NCBI RefSeq assembly: GCF_024707525.1
Contig: NZ_CP062231.1
Span: 2,728,001 to 2,792,000, forward strand
Length of the DNA stretch: 64,000 bases
Direction of reading: 5' to 3'
Source: Rhizobium sp. TH2
GTDB taxonomy: Bacteria > Pseudomonadota > Alphaproteobacteria > Rhizobiales > Rhizobiaceae
Of the stretch, positions 16,759 through 25,012 are shown piece after piece. Positions within the stretch are counted from its first letter, which is position 1; every line of letters starts with the position of its first letter. Below the pieces are notes generated by a model that saw only the letters and a program-made list of their open reading frames with translations, was not told the DNA's origin and ran no database searches. Position numbers and translations under genes: made by a program.

Positions 16759-17576
16759 CGGCCTGCTCCTTCCTGCTCAGTGTTTCTCCAGCCCGATCCG
16801 AAAGGCAGCAGGCTCAGCACGAACAGCGCGAGCGCCGCGACGACGATCGAAGGGCCGGAAGGCGTATCGAATTTCAGCGACCCGAACAGGCCGCCGACCA
16901 CCGCGACCGCGCCGACCACGGATGAAACAACCGCCATGACCTCCGGGGTCGAGGCGAAGCGCCGCGCCGTTGCCGCCGGGATGATGAGCAGCGACGTGAT
17001 CAGCAGTATGCCGACGATCTTCATGGCAATGGCGATCACCAGCGCCAGCAGCAGCATGAAATAGAGCCGTGCCCGCTTGGGGTTCAACCCCTCGGCTTCG
17101 GCGAGGTCTTCCGAAACGGTCGAGGCGATCAGCGGACGCCAGAGATAGACGAGTGCCATCAGCACCAGGATGCCACCGCCCCAGATGATGTCGATATCGG
17201 CGCGGCCGACGGCCAGGATATCGCCGAACAGGAAGCTCACCAGATCGACCCGCACCCAGGTCATGAACGCGAGCAGTACCAGACCCACCGAGAGCGACGC
17301 ATGCGAGAGGATACCGAGCAGCGTATCGGCCGACAGCGAGCCCGCGCGCTGCAGAAAGAGCAGCAGCAGCGAGACGAGCGAGGCCACGACGAAGACCGCG
17401 ACGATGAGATTGAGATTAAGCAACAGGGAGAGCGCAACGCCGAGCAGCGCCGAATGGGCCATCGTATCGCCGAAATAGGACATGCGCCGCCAGATGATGA
17501 AGCAGCCGAGCGGCCCTGCGGTGAGCGCGAGCCCGACACCGGCGACCAGCGCCCTCGTAAAGAAATCATCGAGCAT
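16755..17576 (-). CDS. znuB: zinc ABC transporter permease ZnuB
   Basis: A 273-residue inner-membrane protein with about eight helices, of the ABC-3 metal permease family. Recognisable segments are GCFIIWRRMSYFGDTMAHSA near residue 24 (quoted at its limit) and the conserved MKIVGILLITSLLIIPAA block near 195. It forms the channel of the high-affinity zinc importer with ZnuC and ZnuA. It overlaps both neighbours (znuC end and zur start), so the order of translation is znuC, znuB, zur. Confidence 0.95.
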   Translation of the reverse strand: MLDDFFTRALVAGVGLALTAGPLGCFIIWRRMSYFGDTMAHSALLGVALSLLLNLNLIVAVFVVASLVSLLLLFLQRAGSLSADTLLGILSHASLSVGLVLLAFMTWVRVDLVSFLFGDILAVGRADIDIIWGGGILVLMALVYLWRPLIASTVSEDLAEAEGLNPKRARLYFMLLLALVIAIAMKIVGILLITSLLIIPAATARRFASTPEVMAVVSSVVGAVAVVGGLFGSLKFDTPSGPSIVVAALALFVLSLLPFGSGWRNTEQEGAGR

Positions 17577-18465
17577 CGGTTTGCTCCTCGCTCAAGGATT
17601 TCGGCCGCACCAGCCGCGAATGATCGTGCCCACAGCCGCAATCCGGTCCATGGACATGGTCATGATGGTGACCGTCTTCGGGATGGCAATTGTCCGTCAC
17701 CGAACCGTCCTGATGCACGACGCGGCCATCGGGCAGATGCGTGTGGTCGTGATGGTGGGTGTAGAGCGCCAAGGCGCCAGCCCCGCGCGCGCCGAACAGG
17801 CGCTGGTATTCCTCGCTCTGACTGACCATTTCGGGCGTCCCGCGGCAGCAGACATGGCCGTTCATGCAGATCACCGTGTCGGTGGCGGCCATGACGACAT
17901 GCAGGTCGTGCGAGATCAGCAGCACGCCGCAGCCCGAGCGGGCGCGGATCGCGGAAATCAGTTCATAAAGCGCGATCTCGCCGGCGAAATCCACGCCCTG
18001 CACGGGTTCATCGAGAACCAAAAGGTCCGGCTGGCGGGCGATGGCGCGGGCGAGCAACGCGCGCTGGAACTCGCCGCCCGAGAGATGCTGGACCTCGGCC
18101 CTGGCGAGATGGCGGACGCCGGTCTCTGTCAGTGCCGCATCGATCTCCTTGCGCGGCAGCGGGCCAGTCAGCGTCATCAGGCGCTCGACTGTCAGCGGCA
18201 TGGTCCGGTCGATCGCCATCTTCTGCGGCACGTAGCCGATGCGCAGGCCGGGCCGGGTCATGACCTCCCCTTCATCGGGGCGCAGAAGCCCGATCGCCAT
18301 GCGCGCGCTCGTCGACTTGCCCGACCCGTTGGGGCCGATCATCGTGACGATCTCGCCCTGCCGGACATCGAAGCTCACGCCGCGCACCAGCCAGCGTCCG
18401 CGCCGGCTGACGCCTGCGCCATCCAGTGACACAAGGTACCGATCGTCTGTGTTTCTCTGCAGCAT
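17566..18465 (-). CDS. znuC: zinc ABC transporter ATP-binding protein ZnuC
   Basis: A 299-residue ABC ATPase with Walker A GPNGSGKST, signature LSGGEFQRALLAR and Walker B LLVLDEPVQGVD. The C-terminal 60 residues form a histidine- and aspartate-rich tail (HHHDHTHLPDG, then GHHHDHVHGPDCGCGHDH) that could bind zinc; such tails are common in alphaproteobacterial ZnuC. The ATG at 18465 follows GGAA; a TTG four codons earlier is less likely. It is the first gene of znuC-znuB-zur, divergent from znuA. Confidence 0.95.
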   Translation of the reverse strand: MLQRNTDDRYLVSLDGAGVSRRGRWLVRGVSFDVRQGEIVTMIGPNGSGKSTSARMAIGLLRPDEGEVMTRPGLRIGYVPQKMAIDRTMPLTVERLMTLTGPLPRKEIDAALTETGVRHLARAEVQHLSGGEFQRALLARAIARQPDLLVLDEPVQGVDFAGEIALYELISAIRARSGCGVLLISHDLHVVMAATDTVICMNGHVCCRGTPEMVSQSEEYQRLFGARGAGALALYTHHHDHTHLPDGRVVHQDGSVTDNCHPEDGHHHDHVHGPDCGCGHDHSRLVRPKSLSEEQTDAR

Positions 18466-18505
18466 GGGAATTTCCAAATAGGGGCTTGGCAGGCCTTATA
18501 GCGTA

Positions 18506-18520
18506 CGTTATAGCATTACG
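18506..18520. promoter_or_regulatory. second, weaker Zur-box-like site
   Basis: CGTTATAGCATTACG is an imperfect palindrome resembling half of the stronger box at 18528-18547. It is nearer znuC and could serve that promoter. Assignment to Zur is inference. Confidence 0.4.
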
Positions 18521-18527
18521 CAATTCA

Positions 18528-18547
18528 TGTAATAACATAACATTACA
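18528..18547. promoter_or_regulatory. Zur box between znuC and znuA
   Basis: TGTAAT-N8-ATTACA is a perfect outer palindrome with the AT-rich centre AACATAAC, matching the kind of site bound by alphaproteobacterial Zur. It lies 17 bases before the znuA ATG and about 60 before znuC, so it could repress both directions under zinc sufficiency. Confidence 0.7.
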
Positions 18548-18563
18548 AAATGAGGTATGCAGC

Positions 18564-19496
18564 ATGACCAAGCTTTCCGCGACTCTGGCCCTGATCGCCG
18601 GCACGGTGCTCTTCGCGCCCAATGTGGCCCAGGCGGCACCCGATGTGGTCGTCTCGATCAAACCGATCCATTCGCTGGTTGCTTCAATCATGGAAGGCGT
18701 CGCCGAGCCGGGCCTCATCCTCAAGGGCGCCGGTTCACCACACACCTACCAGATGAAGCCGTCGGACGCCGATGCGCTACAGAACGCAACACTGATCTTC
18801 TGGGTCGGGCCGGAATTCGAGCGTTTCATGGAAAAACCCATGGAATCGCTCGGCGACAAGGCCAAGGTGATCGAACTCGAAAAGGCGGCCGGCCTCACCC
18901 TGCTGCCGACGCGCGAAAGCGGTACGTTCGAACCCCATGCCGATGAAGAGGAACATGCCGGCGGAGAAGATCACGAGGAGCACGATCTCCACATCTGGCT
19001 GAGCACGGCCAATGCCAAGGCGATGGCGGCCGAAATCGCCAGCTCGCTCGCCGCTGCCGATCCGGCCAATGCCGCTGCCTATCACCAGAACCTCGCAAAA
19101 CTCGATACGAAACTTGATGCGCTGGCCGCAGAGATCAAGACGACCGTGGCGCCGGTGAAGGACAAGCCCTTCATCGTCTTCCACGACGCCTACCAGTATT
19201 TCGAGAAGGAATTCGGCGTCAATGTCGCGGGCTCGATCACGGTCACACCGGAGAATATGCCGGGCGCCGCACGCATCGCGGAAATCCACGAGAAGCTGAA
19301 GACGCTCGGCGCCAGTTGCGTCTTCGCCGAACCGCAGTTCGAGCCGAAGCTGATCGACGTCGTGCTCGAAGGGACGCAATCGAAGACCGGCACGCTTGAC
19401 CCGGAAGCGGCCACGCTGGCCGAAGGTCCGGAGCTTTACTTCAACCTGATGCGCGGCCTCGCCGGATCGCTGAAGGATTGCCTTTCCGCCGGTTGA
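18564..19496 (+). CDS. znuA: zinc ABC transporter periplasmic binding protein ZnuA
   Basis: The protein has 310 residues with a Sec signal peptide (cleavage after AQAA, about residue 24). It belongs to the cluster A-I metal-binding proteins. Zinc-ligand histidines are expected in KPIHSLV and SPHTYQMKPSD, and in FHDAYQYFE. A charged loop rich in His, Asp and Glu (EPHADEEEHAGGEDHEEHD, about 119-137) is typical of ZnuA and may load zinc. I chose the ATG at 18564, which begins the signal peptide; the open frame upstream runs through the regulatory region. It is divergent from znuCB-zur. Confidence 0.95.
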   Translation: MTKLSATLALIAGTVLFAPNVAQAAPDVVVSIKPIHSLVASIMEGVAEPGLILKGAGSPHTYQMKPSDADALQNATLIFWVGPEFERFMEKPMESLGDKAKVIELEKAAGLTLLPTRESGTFEPHADEEEHAGGEDHEEHDLHIWLSTANAKAMAAEIASSLAAADPANAAAYHQNLAKLDTKLDALAAEIKTTVAPVKDKPFIVFHDAYQYFEKEFGVNVAGSITVTPENMPGAARIAEIHEKLKTLGASCVFAEPQFEPKLIDVVLEGTQSKTGTLDPEAATLAEGPELYFNLMRGLAGSLKDCLSAG

Positions 19497-19551
19497 ATGA
19501 GCGCGCGATCCGCCGCCGCAGTCCATTCGCCGCTGCGGCGCAACGACTTTG

Positions 19552-19574
19552 CGCTTGCCCTCCACCCCAGGGCA
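19552..19574 (+). terminator. hairpin downstream of znuA
   Basis: CTTGCCCT (19552-19559) and AGGGCAAG (19567-19574) pair perfectly over a 7-base loop. It follows the znuA stop by 56 bases. A weak terminator is plausible although no T-run follows. Confidence 0.45.
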
Positions 19575-19626
19575 AGCCTCATCGTGTCTTCTGGTCATGG
19601 ATGATAGACCATAGCAGGATTCGACG

Positions 19627-21543
19627 ATGCACGCCCTGAAACAGCCCCTGCCTGCCGAACCATCGGCTTTCCAAGAGCGGGCCATGGCGGCTTGGCAGGC
19701 GGGCGATAGCGAGACGGTATTTGCCTCCGTCAACGAAGCGATGGCCCTGCCCGGCGGTGCGCCCCCTGCTTTGCTCGAACTTCTCGGCCATGCTTTCCTG
19801 AAATCGGACCTGCCCGCCGAGGCGGCCGAAGCCTATGCGACGGCAGCGCAAATGGATGGCGGCGGCTTTCCCTATCTCAAGCGCGCAAGCGCTGCCTGGG
19901 CGATGGCAGGCAATGAGCAACAGGCATTCCTCACCGCACTCCAGGCACAGAAGCTGGTGGCGGATGACCCCGATATCGTCTTCACGCTGGTCAAGGGCTT
20001 CCAGCTGCGCGGCGAGAGCGAACTGCTCGACCATTTCAAGAACCGCCTCACTTCGAGCAGCAACCCCGAACACCTGCTTCTCGCAGCGAACCTGATCAGC
20101 GCCGAGACACGCAACCCCGCCAACCTCCCCCTGTTCAAGAAGCTGCTGGCCCAGCACCCCGACGACCACTACACACAGTTCAAGCTGATGGCCGTGGCGC
20201 GCGAGTTCTGCGACTACGAGACGGTTCTCGGTCAGGAGGCTTGGCTGGAGGGTGAACTTGCAGCCGGCCGCGAATGGGTTTTTGAAGGCCAGACGCAATT
20301 CGCGAACCTGCTCCATTGCGGCGACGAGCGGCTCAATCGTCTCGCGACCAACAATGTCTGCATCAAGGGCGACCCGGTACCGGCCGCGCGGCAGATCAGG
20401 CGCGCCATGCGCCACACATGGGGCGGGAAAATCCGCATCGGTTACCTCTCGAACGATTTCGGCAGCACGCACGCCACGATGCGGCTGGCGCGGCGGGTGC
20501 TGGAACTGCACGATACATCGCGTTTCGACGTGACGCTTTACTGCCATAGCGACGACAACCTGATCGCCCGCGACGATGGCGGGCGCGCGCATTGGGGCCG
20601 GATCGTGCGGGTCGCCGACCTCGGCGCCGTGGAGACCGCCGAGAGAATCCGCGATGACGGCATCGACATCCTCGTCGATCTCAAGGGCCATACCGGCAAT
20701 TCCCGCCGCCATGCGCTCAACCATCCCGCCGCACCGATCCACATCGGCTGGCTCGGCTTTCCCGGATCGACCACCGGCGTCGACCTCGACTACGTGATCG
20801 GCGACCGCTTCGTGCTGCCCGACAGCGCCATGCCGCATTACCACGAGAAGTTCCTCAGGATGCCCGGGAGCTACCAACCCAATGACGACACGCACCGGGC
20901 TCTCCCCGGAAAGGCCTCACGGGCCGAGCTCGGGCTTCCAGAAGATGCTTTTGTCTTCGGAAGCTTCAATTCCAACCGCAAGATCACGCCGCAAACGCTT
21001 GATCTCTGGGCGGAAATTCTATCACGCGTGCCGGGCTCCGTCCTCTGGGCGATGATCTACCACCAGACCAGCCAGGCGAATTTCGGGAACTATCTGGCGC
21101 GGAAAGGCATAGCGGCCGAGCGGGTGATCTTCGCCGACGCGGTCGGTTACGACGCCCATGTCACCCGCATCACCGCCGCCGATCTGGGGCTCGACACGTT
21201 CCCCTATAACGGCCACACGACGACATCGGATATGCTTTGGGCCGGGTTGCCGGTGCTGACCAAGCGCGGCACGAACTTCGCCTCGCGCGTGTCGGAAAGC
21301 CTGCTCAACGCCGCCGGATTGCCGGAACTGGTCGCCGCGGACGACCGGGCCTTCGTGGAGACGGCCGCGGAACTTGCATCGAATCCGGGACAACTGCTCC
21401 GTCATCGTCAACATCTTTGCAACCAGCGCAACAGGCTTGCGCTTTTCGACTCACGAAAATTCTGCCACGATCTGGAGCGCGCCTACGAAATTGTGATCGC
21501 GCGGGCGCGAAGCGGGCTGGAGCCGGACCATATTGATATATAG
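19627..21543 (+). CDS. TPR-containing glycosyltransferase family 41 (O-GlcNAc transferase/SPINDLY type)
   Basis: The 638-residue cytosolic protein has helical TPR-like repeats in residues 1-230 and a GT41 catalytic region after about 270. Motifs are IRIGYLSNDFGSTHATMRL, DILVDLKGHTGNSR, IHIGWLGFPGSTTGVDLDY, then FVFGSFNSNRKITPQTLDLW and FPYNGHTTTSDMLWAGLPVL (each within the length limit). These match the SPINDLY/OGT-type glycosyltransferases that use nucleotide sugars and modify proteins or polysaccharide. The acceptor in this organism is unknown. It is monocistronic, with a small exported protein gene 63 bases downstream. Confidence 0.85.
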   Translation: MHALKQPLPAEPSAFQERAMAAWQAGDSETVFASVNEAMALPGGAPPALLELLGHAFLKSDLPAEAAEAYATAAQMDGGGFPYLKRASAAWAMAGNEQQAFLTALQAQKLVADDPDIVFTLVKGFQLRGESELLDHFKNRLTSSSNPEHLLLAANLISAETRNPANLPLFKKLLAQHPDDHYTQFKLMAVAREFCDYETVLGQEAWLEGELAAGREWVFEGQTQFANLLHCGDERLNRLATNNVCIKGDPVPAARQIRRAMRHTWGGKIRIGYLSNDFGSTHATMRLARRVLELHDTSRFDVTLYCHSDDNLIARDDGGRAHWGRIVRVADLGAVETAERIRDDGIDILVDLKGHTGNSRRHALNHPAAPIHIGWLGFPGSTTGVDLDYVIGDRFVLPDSAMPHYHEKFLRMPGSYQPNDDTHRALPGKASRAELGLPEDAFVFGSFNSNRKITPQTLDLWAEILSRVPGSVLWAMIYHQTSQANFGNYLARKGIAAERVIFADAVGYDAHVTRITAADLGLDTFPYNGHTTTSDMLWAGLPVLTKRGTNFASRVSESLLNAAGLPELVAADDRAFVETAAELASNPGQLLRHRQHLCNQRNRLALFDSRKFCHDLERAYEIVIARARSGLEPDHIDI

Positions 21544-21606
21544 GGTCCTGATATTAAACGCCGATTCTGCTGCTATCATCGATTGAAAAACGGGAAGGGA
21601 ACTCAC

Positions 21607-21849
21607 ATGACCAAGATCAAGACTCCGGCCATCGTTGCTATTTCCATGGCTATCGGCATCGTTGCCGGCGCAGGCGTCACCGCCATCGCAGCCCAGCCAA
21701 ACATGAAAAACGCCCTCGACCATCTCGTCGCCGCCGACGCATTCCTCGCCAAGGCCAACGACAACAAGGGCGGCCACAAGGCCAAGGCCCGCTCGCTGAT
21801 CAGCCTCGCGATCCGGGAAGTGCGCGCCGGCATCCGGTTCGCCAACTAA
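21607..21849 (+). CDS. small exported helical protein
   Basis: The protein has 80 residues: a Sec signal peptide (about 1-29, ending IAA-Q), then a charged helical segment NMKNALDHLVAADAFLAKA, then NKGGHKAKA, then a second helix ending IREVRAGIRFAN. This pattern, a helix pair around NKGGHR/K, recurs in small periplasmic proteins across proteobacteria with no known function. GGGAAGGGAA precedes the ATG at 21607. A strong terminator follows directly. Confidence 0.75.
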   Translation: MTKIKTPAIVAISMAIGIVAGAGVTAIAAQPNMKNALDHLVAADAFLAKANDNKGGHKAKARSLISLAIREVRAGIRFAN

Positions 21850-21859
21850 GCATATCAGG

Positions 21860-21896
21860 GAGACCCACCGGTAAAGCTCGGCGGGTCTCTTTTTTC
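21860..21896 (+). terminator. intrinsic terminator
   Basis: An 11-bp stem, GAGACCCACCG (21860-21870) with CGGCGGGTCTC (21879-21889) and one mismatch, is followed by a run of six T. It terminates the small exported protein gene and faces the end of the GH43 gene. Confidence 0.9.
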
Positions 21897-21900
21897 CGTG

Positions 21901-23511
21901 TCAGAGTCGCTGGTAGCTGAAACTGTCGAAATCCGCGACCTTACCGCCCCCCGTAATATCATAGGCGAACATGCCCACGAAGGCGCCTGTGAACGAGCCA
22001 TGCTCGCCCACCCCTCCCTCATCCGACACCACACCGCCATCGAGCACCGGGCCGACCTTCTGCCAGCCGCTCTCACCCTCGGCATGCCAGTAAAATTGCA
22101 GGTCGTTATCGATGACTTCGACGCCAAGATGAATGCGGCCATCCGGGATCACGATGCCACTCTCGATCGGGAATGTCAGCTTGCCTGAGGGGTAGTCGCC
22201 CGGGCAGGACTGGATGACCAGCACCCGGCCGAGCTTTTCGTGCAGGGTGATGCCGATCGCATGGAACTTGTAGCGATTGTAGTAATAGGTCAGGCCCGCC
22301 GTCTGCTGGTAGGTCTCGGGCGAGAATTCCACCACCGTTTCGGCACGAAACCGGTGATCCTCCTGCCGCCGCGCGACAAGCGAGAATTCGAACCACGAGC
22401 CGATGCTTTCGCGGGCAGTGAGCCGCAGATGTCCCGGTCTCGCCGTCGTCGAGAACAGCCGCTCGGGTTCCGGAGTCCGCAGCCATTGGAAATCGGCATG
22501 CAGCGTGCTTTCGTTGAAGCCGTAGCTTACCGTCCTCGGCCGCTCCGAGGTCACGGCATCGTTCGGCGCCGGCACTTCGACCGCAGGCACCATGCTTCCA
22601 TGCGCCAGCCGCGGCCAGCCATCATCGTGCCAGGTGATCTTCTGGATGCCGGTCTCGCGGCCGAGCGTGCAGCGCCGATGCGGTGGCAGCGGCCGGCCTA
22701 AGAGATGCGTCACGTACGCCTCACCCGCCGGCGTCTCGACATATTGCCCGTGCCCGGCGCGCTGCAGCACGGCATCCGGTGCGTCTTTCGAGGTCACCAG
22801 GTATTTGTCCGGATGGAGTTCGTAAGGTCCGAGGACATTCTTCGACCGGCCCATGCTGATCGCATGGTCGTAACCCGTTCCGCCCTCGGCGGCCGTGATG
22901 TAGTACCAGCCGTTCTTGCGGAAGATATGCGTGCCCTCGACCAGGCCGAGCTCGGTGCCGCCGAAGATATTGTGGATCGGCCCGACGAGCTTCTTCGTCT
23001 TCGCGTCCCATTCCTGGCACAGGATACCGTCAAAAGCGGGATGCCGGCCGGGCGTGTTGAAAGCTTCCCTGCGATGGTTCCACTGTTGCTGCATGAACCA
23101 TTTGCGGCCATCCTCGTCGTGGAAGAGCGACGGATCGAAACCCGAGGAATTCACATAGACCGGGTCCGACCACGGCCCTTCGATCGCGGGCGCGGTGACG
23201 ATGTAGTTATGCGCGTCCTTGAACGAGCCGTCGAAACGCTTGACGTCGGTATAGACCAGCCAGAAAAAGCCGTCAGCATAGGACAGGCATGGCGCCCAGA
23301 CGCCGCAGGAGTCAGGATTGCCGCGCATGTCGAGCTGGCTCTTGCGATTGAGCGGGCGGATTGCGAGCGTCCAGTTGGCGAGATCGCGGGAATGATGGAT
23401 CTGAACACCCGGGAACCATTCGAAGGTCGAAGTGGCAATGTAATAGTCGTCGCCGACACGGCAGATCGAAGGGTCCGGGTTGAAGCCCGGTAGGATGGGG
23501 TTGACGATCAT
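21901..23511 (-). CDS. glycoside hydrolase family 43, beta-xylosidase-like
   Basis: A 536-residue two-domain enzyme: an N-terminal five-bladed propeller and a C-terminal beta-sandwich of the kind seen in XynB-type beta-xylosidases. The catalytic base aspartate is in PGFNPDPSI (residue 13), the second aspartate in SSGFDPSLFHD, and the general-acid glutamate in LGLVEGTHIF. There is no signal peptide, so it acts on imported oligosaccharides in the cytoplasm. The ATG at 23511 follows GGAGGAACC and begins the conserved motif at once. It is the last gene of the sugar-uptake cluster, separated from the aldo/keto reductase by a palindromic repeat. Arabinofuranosidase activity is also possible. Confidence 0.88.
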   Translation of the reverse strand: MIVNPILPGFNPDPSICRVGDDYYIATSTFEWFPGVQIHHSRDLANWTLAIRPLNRKSQLDMRGNPDSCGVWAPCLSYADGFFWLVYTDVKRFDGSFKDAHNYIVTAPAIEGPWSDPVYVNSSGFDPSLFHDEDGRKWFMQQQWNHRREAFNTPGRHPAFDGILCQEWDAKTKKLVGPIHNIFGGTELGLVEGTHIFRKNGWYYITAAEGGTGYDHAISMGRSKNVLGPYELHPDKYLVTSKDAPDAVLQRAGHGQYVETPAGEAYVTHLLGRPLPPHRRCTLGRETGIQKITWHDDGWPRLAHGSMVPAVEVPAPNDAVTSERPRTVSYGFNESTLHADFQWLRTPEPERLFSTTARPGHLRLTARESIGSWFEFSLVARRQEDHRFRAETVVEFSPETYQQTAGLTYYYNRYKFHAIGITLHEKLGRVLVIQSCPGDYPSGKLTFPIESGIVIPDGRIHLGVEVIDNDLQFYWHAEGESGWQKVGPVLDGGVVSDEGGVGEHGSFTGAFVGMFAYDITGGGKVADFDSFSYQRL

Positions 23512-23584
23512 GGTTCCTCCGACATCAAGGGCTTCACCCCTCACCAACTTCGGCCAAGGGTTCACTTCGCTCACCCGGCCTGCG

Positions 23585-23685
23585 TATCCTCTCCCACAAG
23601 GGGAGAGGTAGACTCGCGGCACCACGGTGCCTCAAGCGAATGTCGAATGCGGGGCACCCTACCTCTCCCCCTGTGGGAGAGGATA
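23585..23685. repeat. palindromic mosaic (RIME-like) element
   Basis: Arms of 27 bases at 23585-23611 and 23659-23685 are inverted copies with one mismatch, and each arm is itself a near-palindrome (CCTCTCCCACAAGGGGAGAGG). The layout, two palindromes about 50 bases apart, is that of rhizobial intergenic mosaic elements. It sits between the aldo/keto reductase and GH43 genes. Confidence 0.8.
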
Positions 23686-23753
23686 GGAAGTCCGCACAAG
23701 ACCGAAGGTCGAGTGCATGGACGCGCTTGGTGAGCGGTAAGCCCTAGATGCAA

Positions 23754-24806
23754 CTACTTCTTCTTCCGCGCTGGCCCCTTGCGCTCCGCCGAAGCCGCCC
23801 AAAGGTTGATGTCGGCCTCCTTCGCATATTTGTCGATCTCTTCGAGCTCCGACTTGCTGAAATCGGGCGTCTCGATCGCCGCCACGCAATCCACAACCTG
23901 GCTCGGCTTGGATGCGCCGATCAGCGCCGAGGTGATGCGGCCGCCGCGCAGCACCCAGGCGAGCGCCATCTGGGCCAGCGTCTGGCCGCGCTTCTCGGCG
24001 ATGCGGTTCAGCGCGCGGATATTCTCGACGTTCTTTTCGTTGAGGAAATCCGGGTTGAGCGACTTTTCCTGCACCGCGCGGCTACCCTCGGGAATGCCCC
24101 CGAGATATTTGGCGGTCAGCATGCCCTGGGCGAGCGGCGAGAAGACGATCGAACCGAGGCCGAGATCTTCCAGCGTGTCGATCAGGCCGTCTTCCTCGAT
24201 CCAGCGGTTGATCATCGAATAGCTCGGCTGGTGGATGACGAAGGGCGTACCGAGTTCCTTGAGGATCTTGTAGGCTTCCTTGGTCCGCTTGGAATTGTAG
24301 GACGAGATGCCGACATAAAGCGCCCTGCCCGAACGCACGATCTGGTCGAGCGCCATCATCGTCTCTTCAAGCGGCGTCTCGGGATCGAAGCGGTGCGAAT
24401 AGAATATATCGAAATAATCGAGGCCCGTGCGCTTCAGGCTCTGGTCGCAGGAGGCGATCAGGTATTTGCGGCTGCCCCATTCGCCATAGGGGCCCTTCCA
24501 CATATCGTAGCCGGCCTTGGACGAGACGATCAATTCGTCGCGATAGCCCTGGAAATCCGTGCGCATGATCTCGCCGAACGCTGTCTCGGCGCTGCCCGGA
24601 GGCGGGCCGTAATTGTTGGCGAGGTCGAAATGGGTGATGCCGAGGTCGAAGGCCGTGCGGCAGATCTCGCGCTTGAGTTCGTGGCGGGTATCGCCGCCGA
24701 AATTGTGCCAAAGGCCGAGCGAGATCGCCGGGAGCTTCAGCCCGCTCTTGCCGAGGCGATTGTATTTCATCTTTTCGTAACGATTGTCGGCTGGCTGCCA
24801 GGCCAT
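23754..24806 (-). CDS. aldo/keto reductase, YghZ/MgrA type
   Basis: A 350-residue TIM-barrel NADPH reductase. The catalytic tetrad can be seen as Asp and Tyr in THFDLANNYGP, Lys in VSSKAGYDM and His in FYSHRFD. GSAETAFGEIM and the closing IGASKPSQV segment (cofactor phosphate binding) place it with E. coli YghZ, an L-glyceraldehyde-3-phosphate reductase. The basic tail GPARKKK is unusual. GGGAG precedes the ATG. Position in the sugar cluster suggests it reduces a sugar or sugar-derived aldehyde; the substrate is not evident. Confidence 0.9.
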   Translation of the reverse strand: MAWQPADNRYEKMKYNRLGKSGLKLPAISLGLWHNFGGDTRHELKREICRTAFDLGITHFDLANNYGPPPGSAETAFGEIMRTDFQGYRDELIVSSKAGYDMWKGPYGEWGSRKYLIASCDQSLKRTGLDYFDIFYSHRFDPETPLEETMMALDQIVRSGRALYVGISSYNSKRTKEAYKILKELGTPFVIHQPSYSMINRWIEEDGLIDTLEDLGLGSIVFSPLAQGMLTAKYLGGIPEGSRAVQEKSLNPDFLNEKNVENIRALNRIAEKRGQTLAQMALAWVLRGGRITSALIGASKPSQVVDCVAAIETPDFSKSELEEIDKYAKEADINLWAASAERKGPARKKK

Positions 24807-24847
24807 GGTGAGTCTCCCAAAAATATGACTTTGAATATGTGGCTAAT

Positions 24848-25003
24848 ACCCCGCCCCGACCCCTCCCCACAAGGGGGAGGGGCTACCCCGTTGCACCGTC
24901 GTTACTCTCCTAAACAGCCCTGCTTGTGGAGAGGTCACCTGCAGGCACACCGATGCGGCACGTTAAGCCCCTCCCCCTTGTGGGGAGGGGTTTGGGGCGG
25001 GGT
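24848..25003. repeat. palindromic mosaic (RIME-like) element
   Basis: The left arm 24848-24884 and right arm 24966-25003 are inverted copies over about 37 bases, both containing CCCCTCCCCACAAGGGGGAGGGG in one or other orientation. The spacer is about 80 bases. It fills the gap between the aldo/keto reductase and the dehydrogenase genes and could fold into a strong stem in the operon transcript. Confidence 0.85.
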
Positions 25004-25012
25004 CTTAAAGTC

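Noticed and set aside
24848..25003. A CRISPR-like repeat pair
   Set aside because: The two copies are inverted, not direct, with a single spacer, and there are no cas genes.
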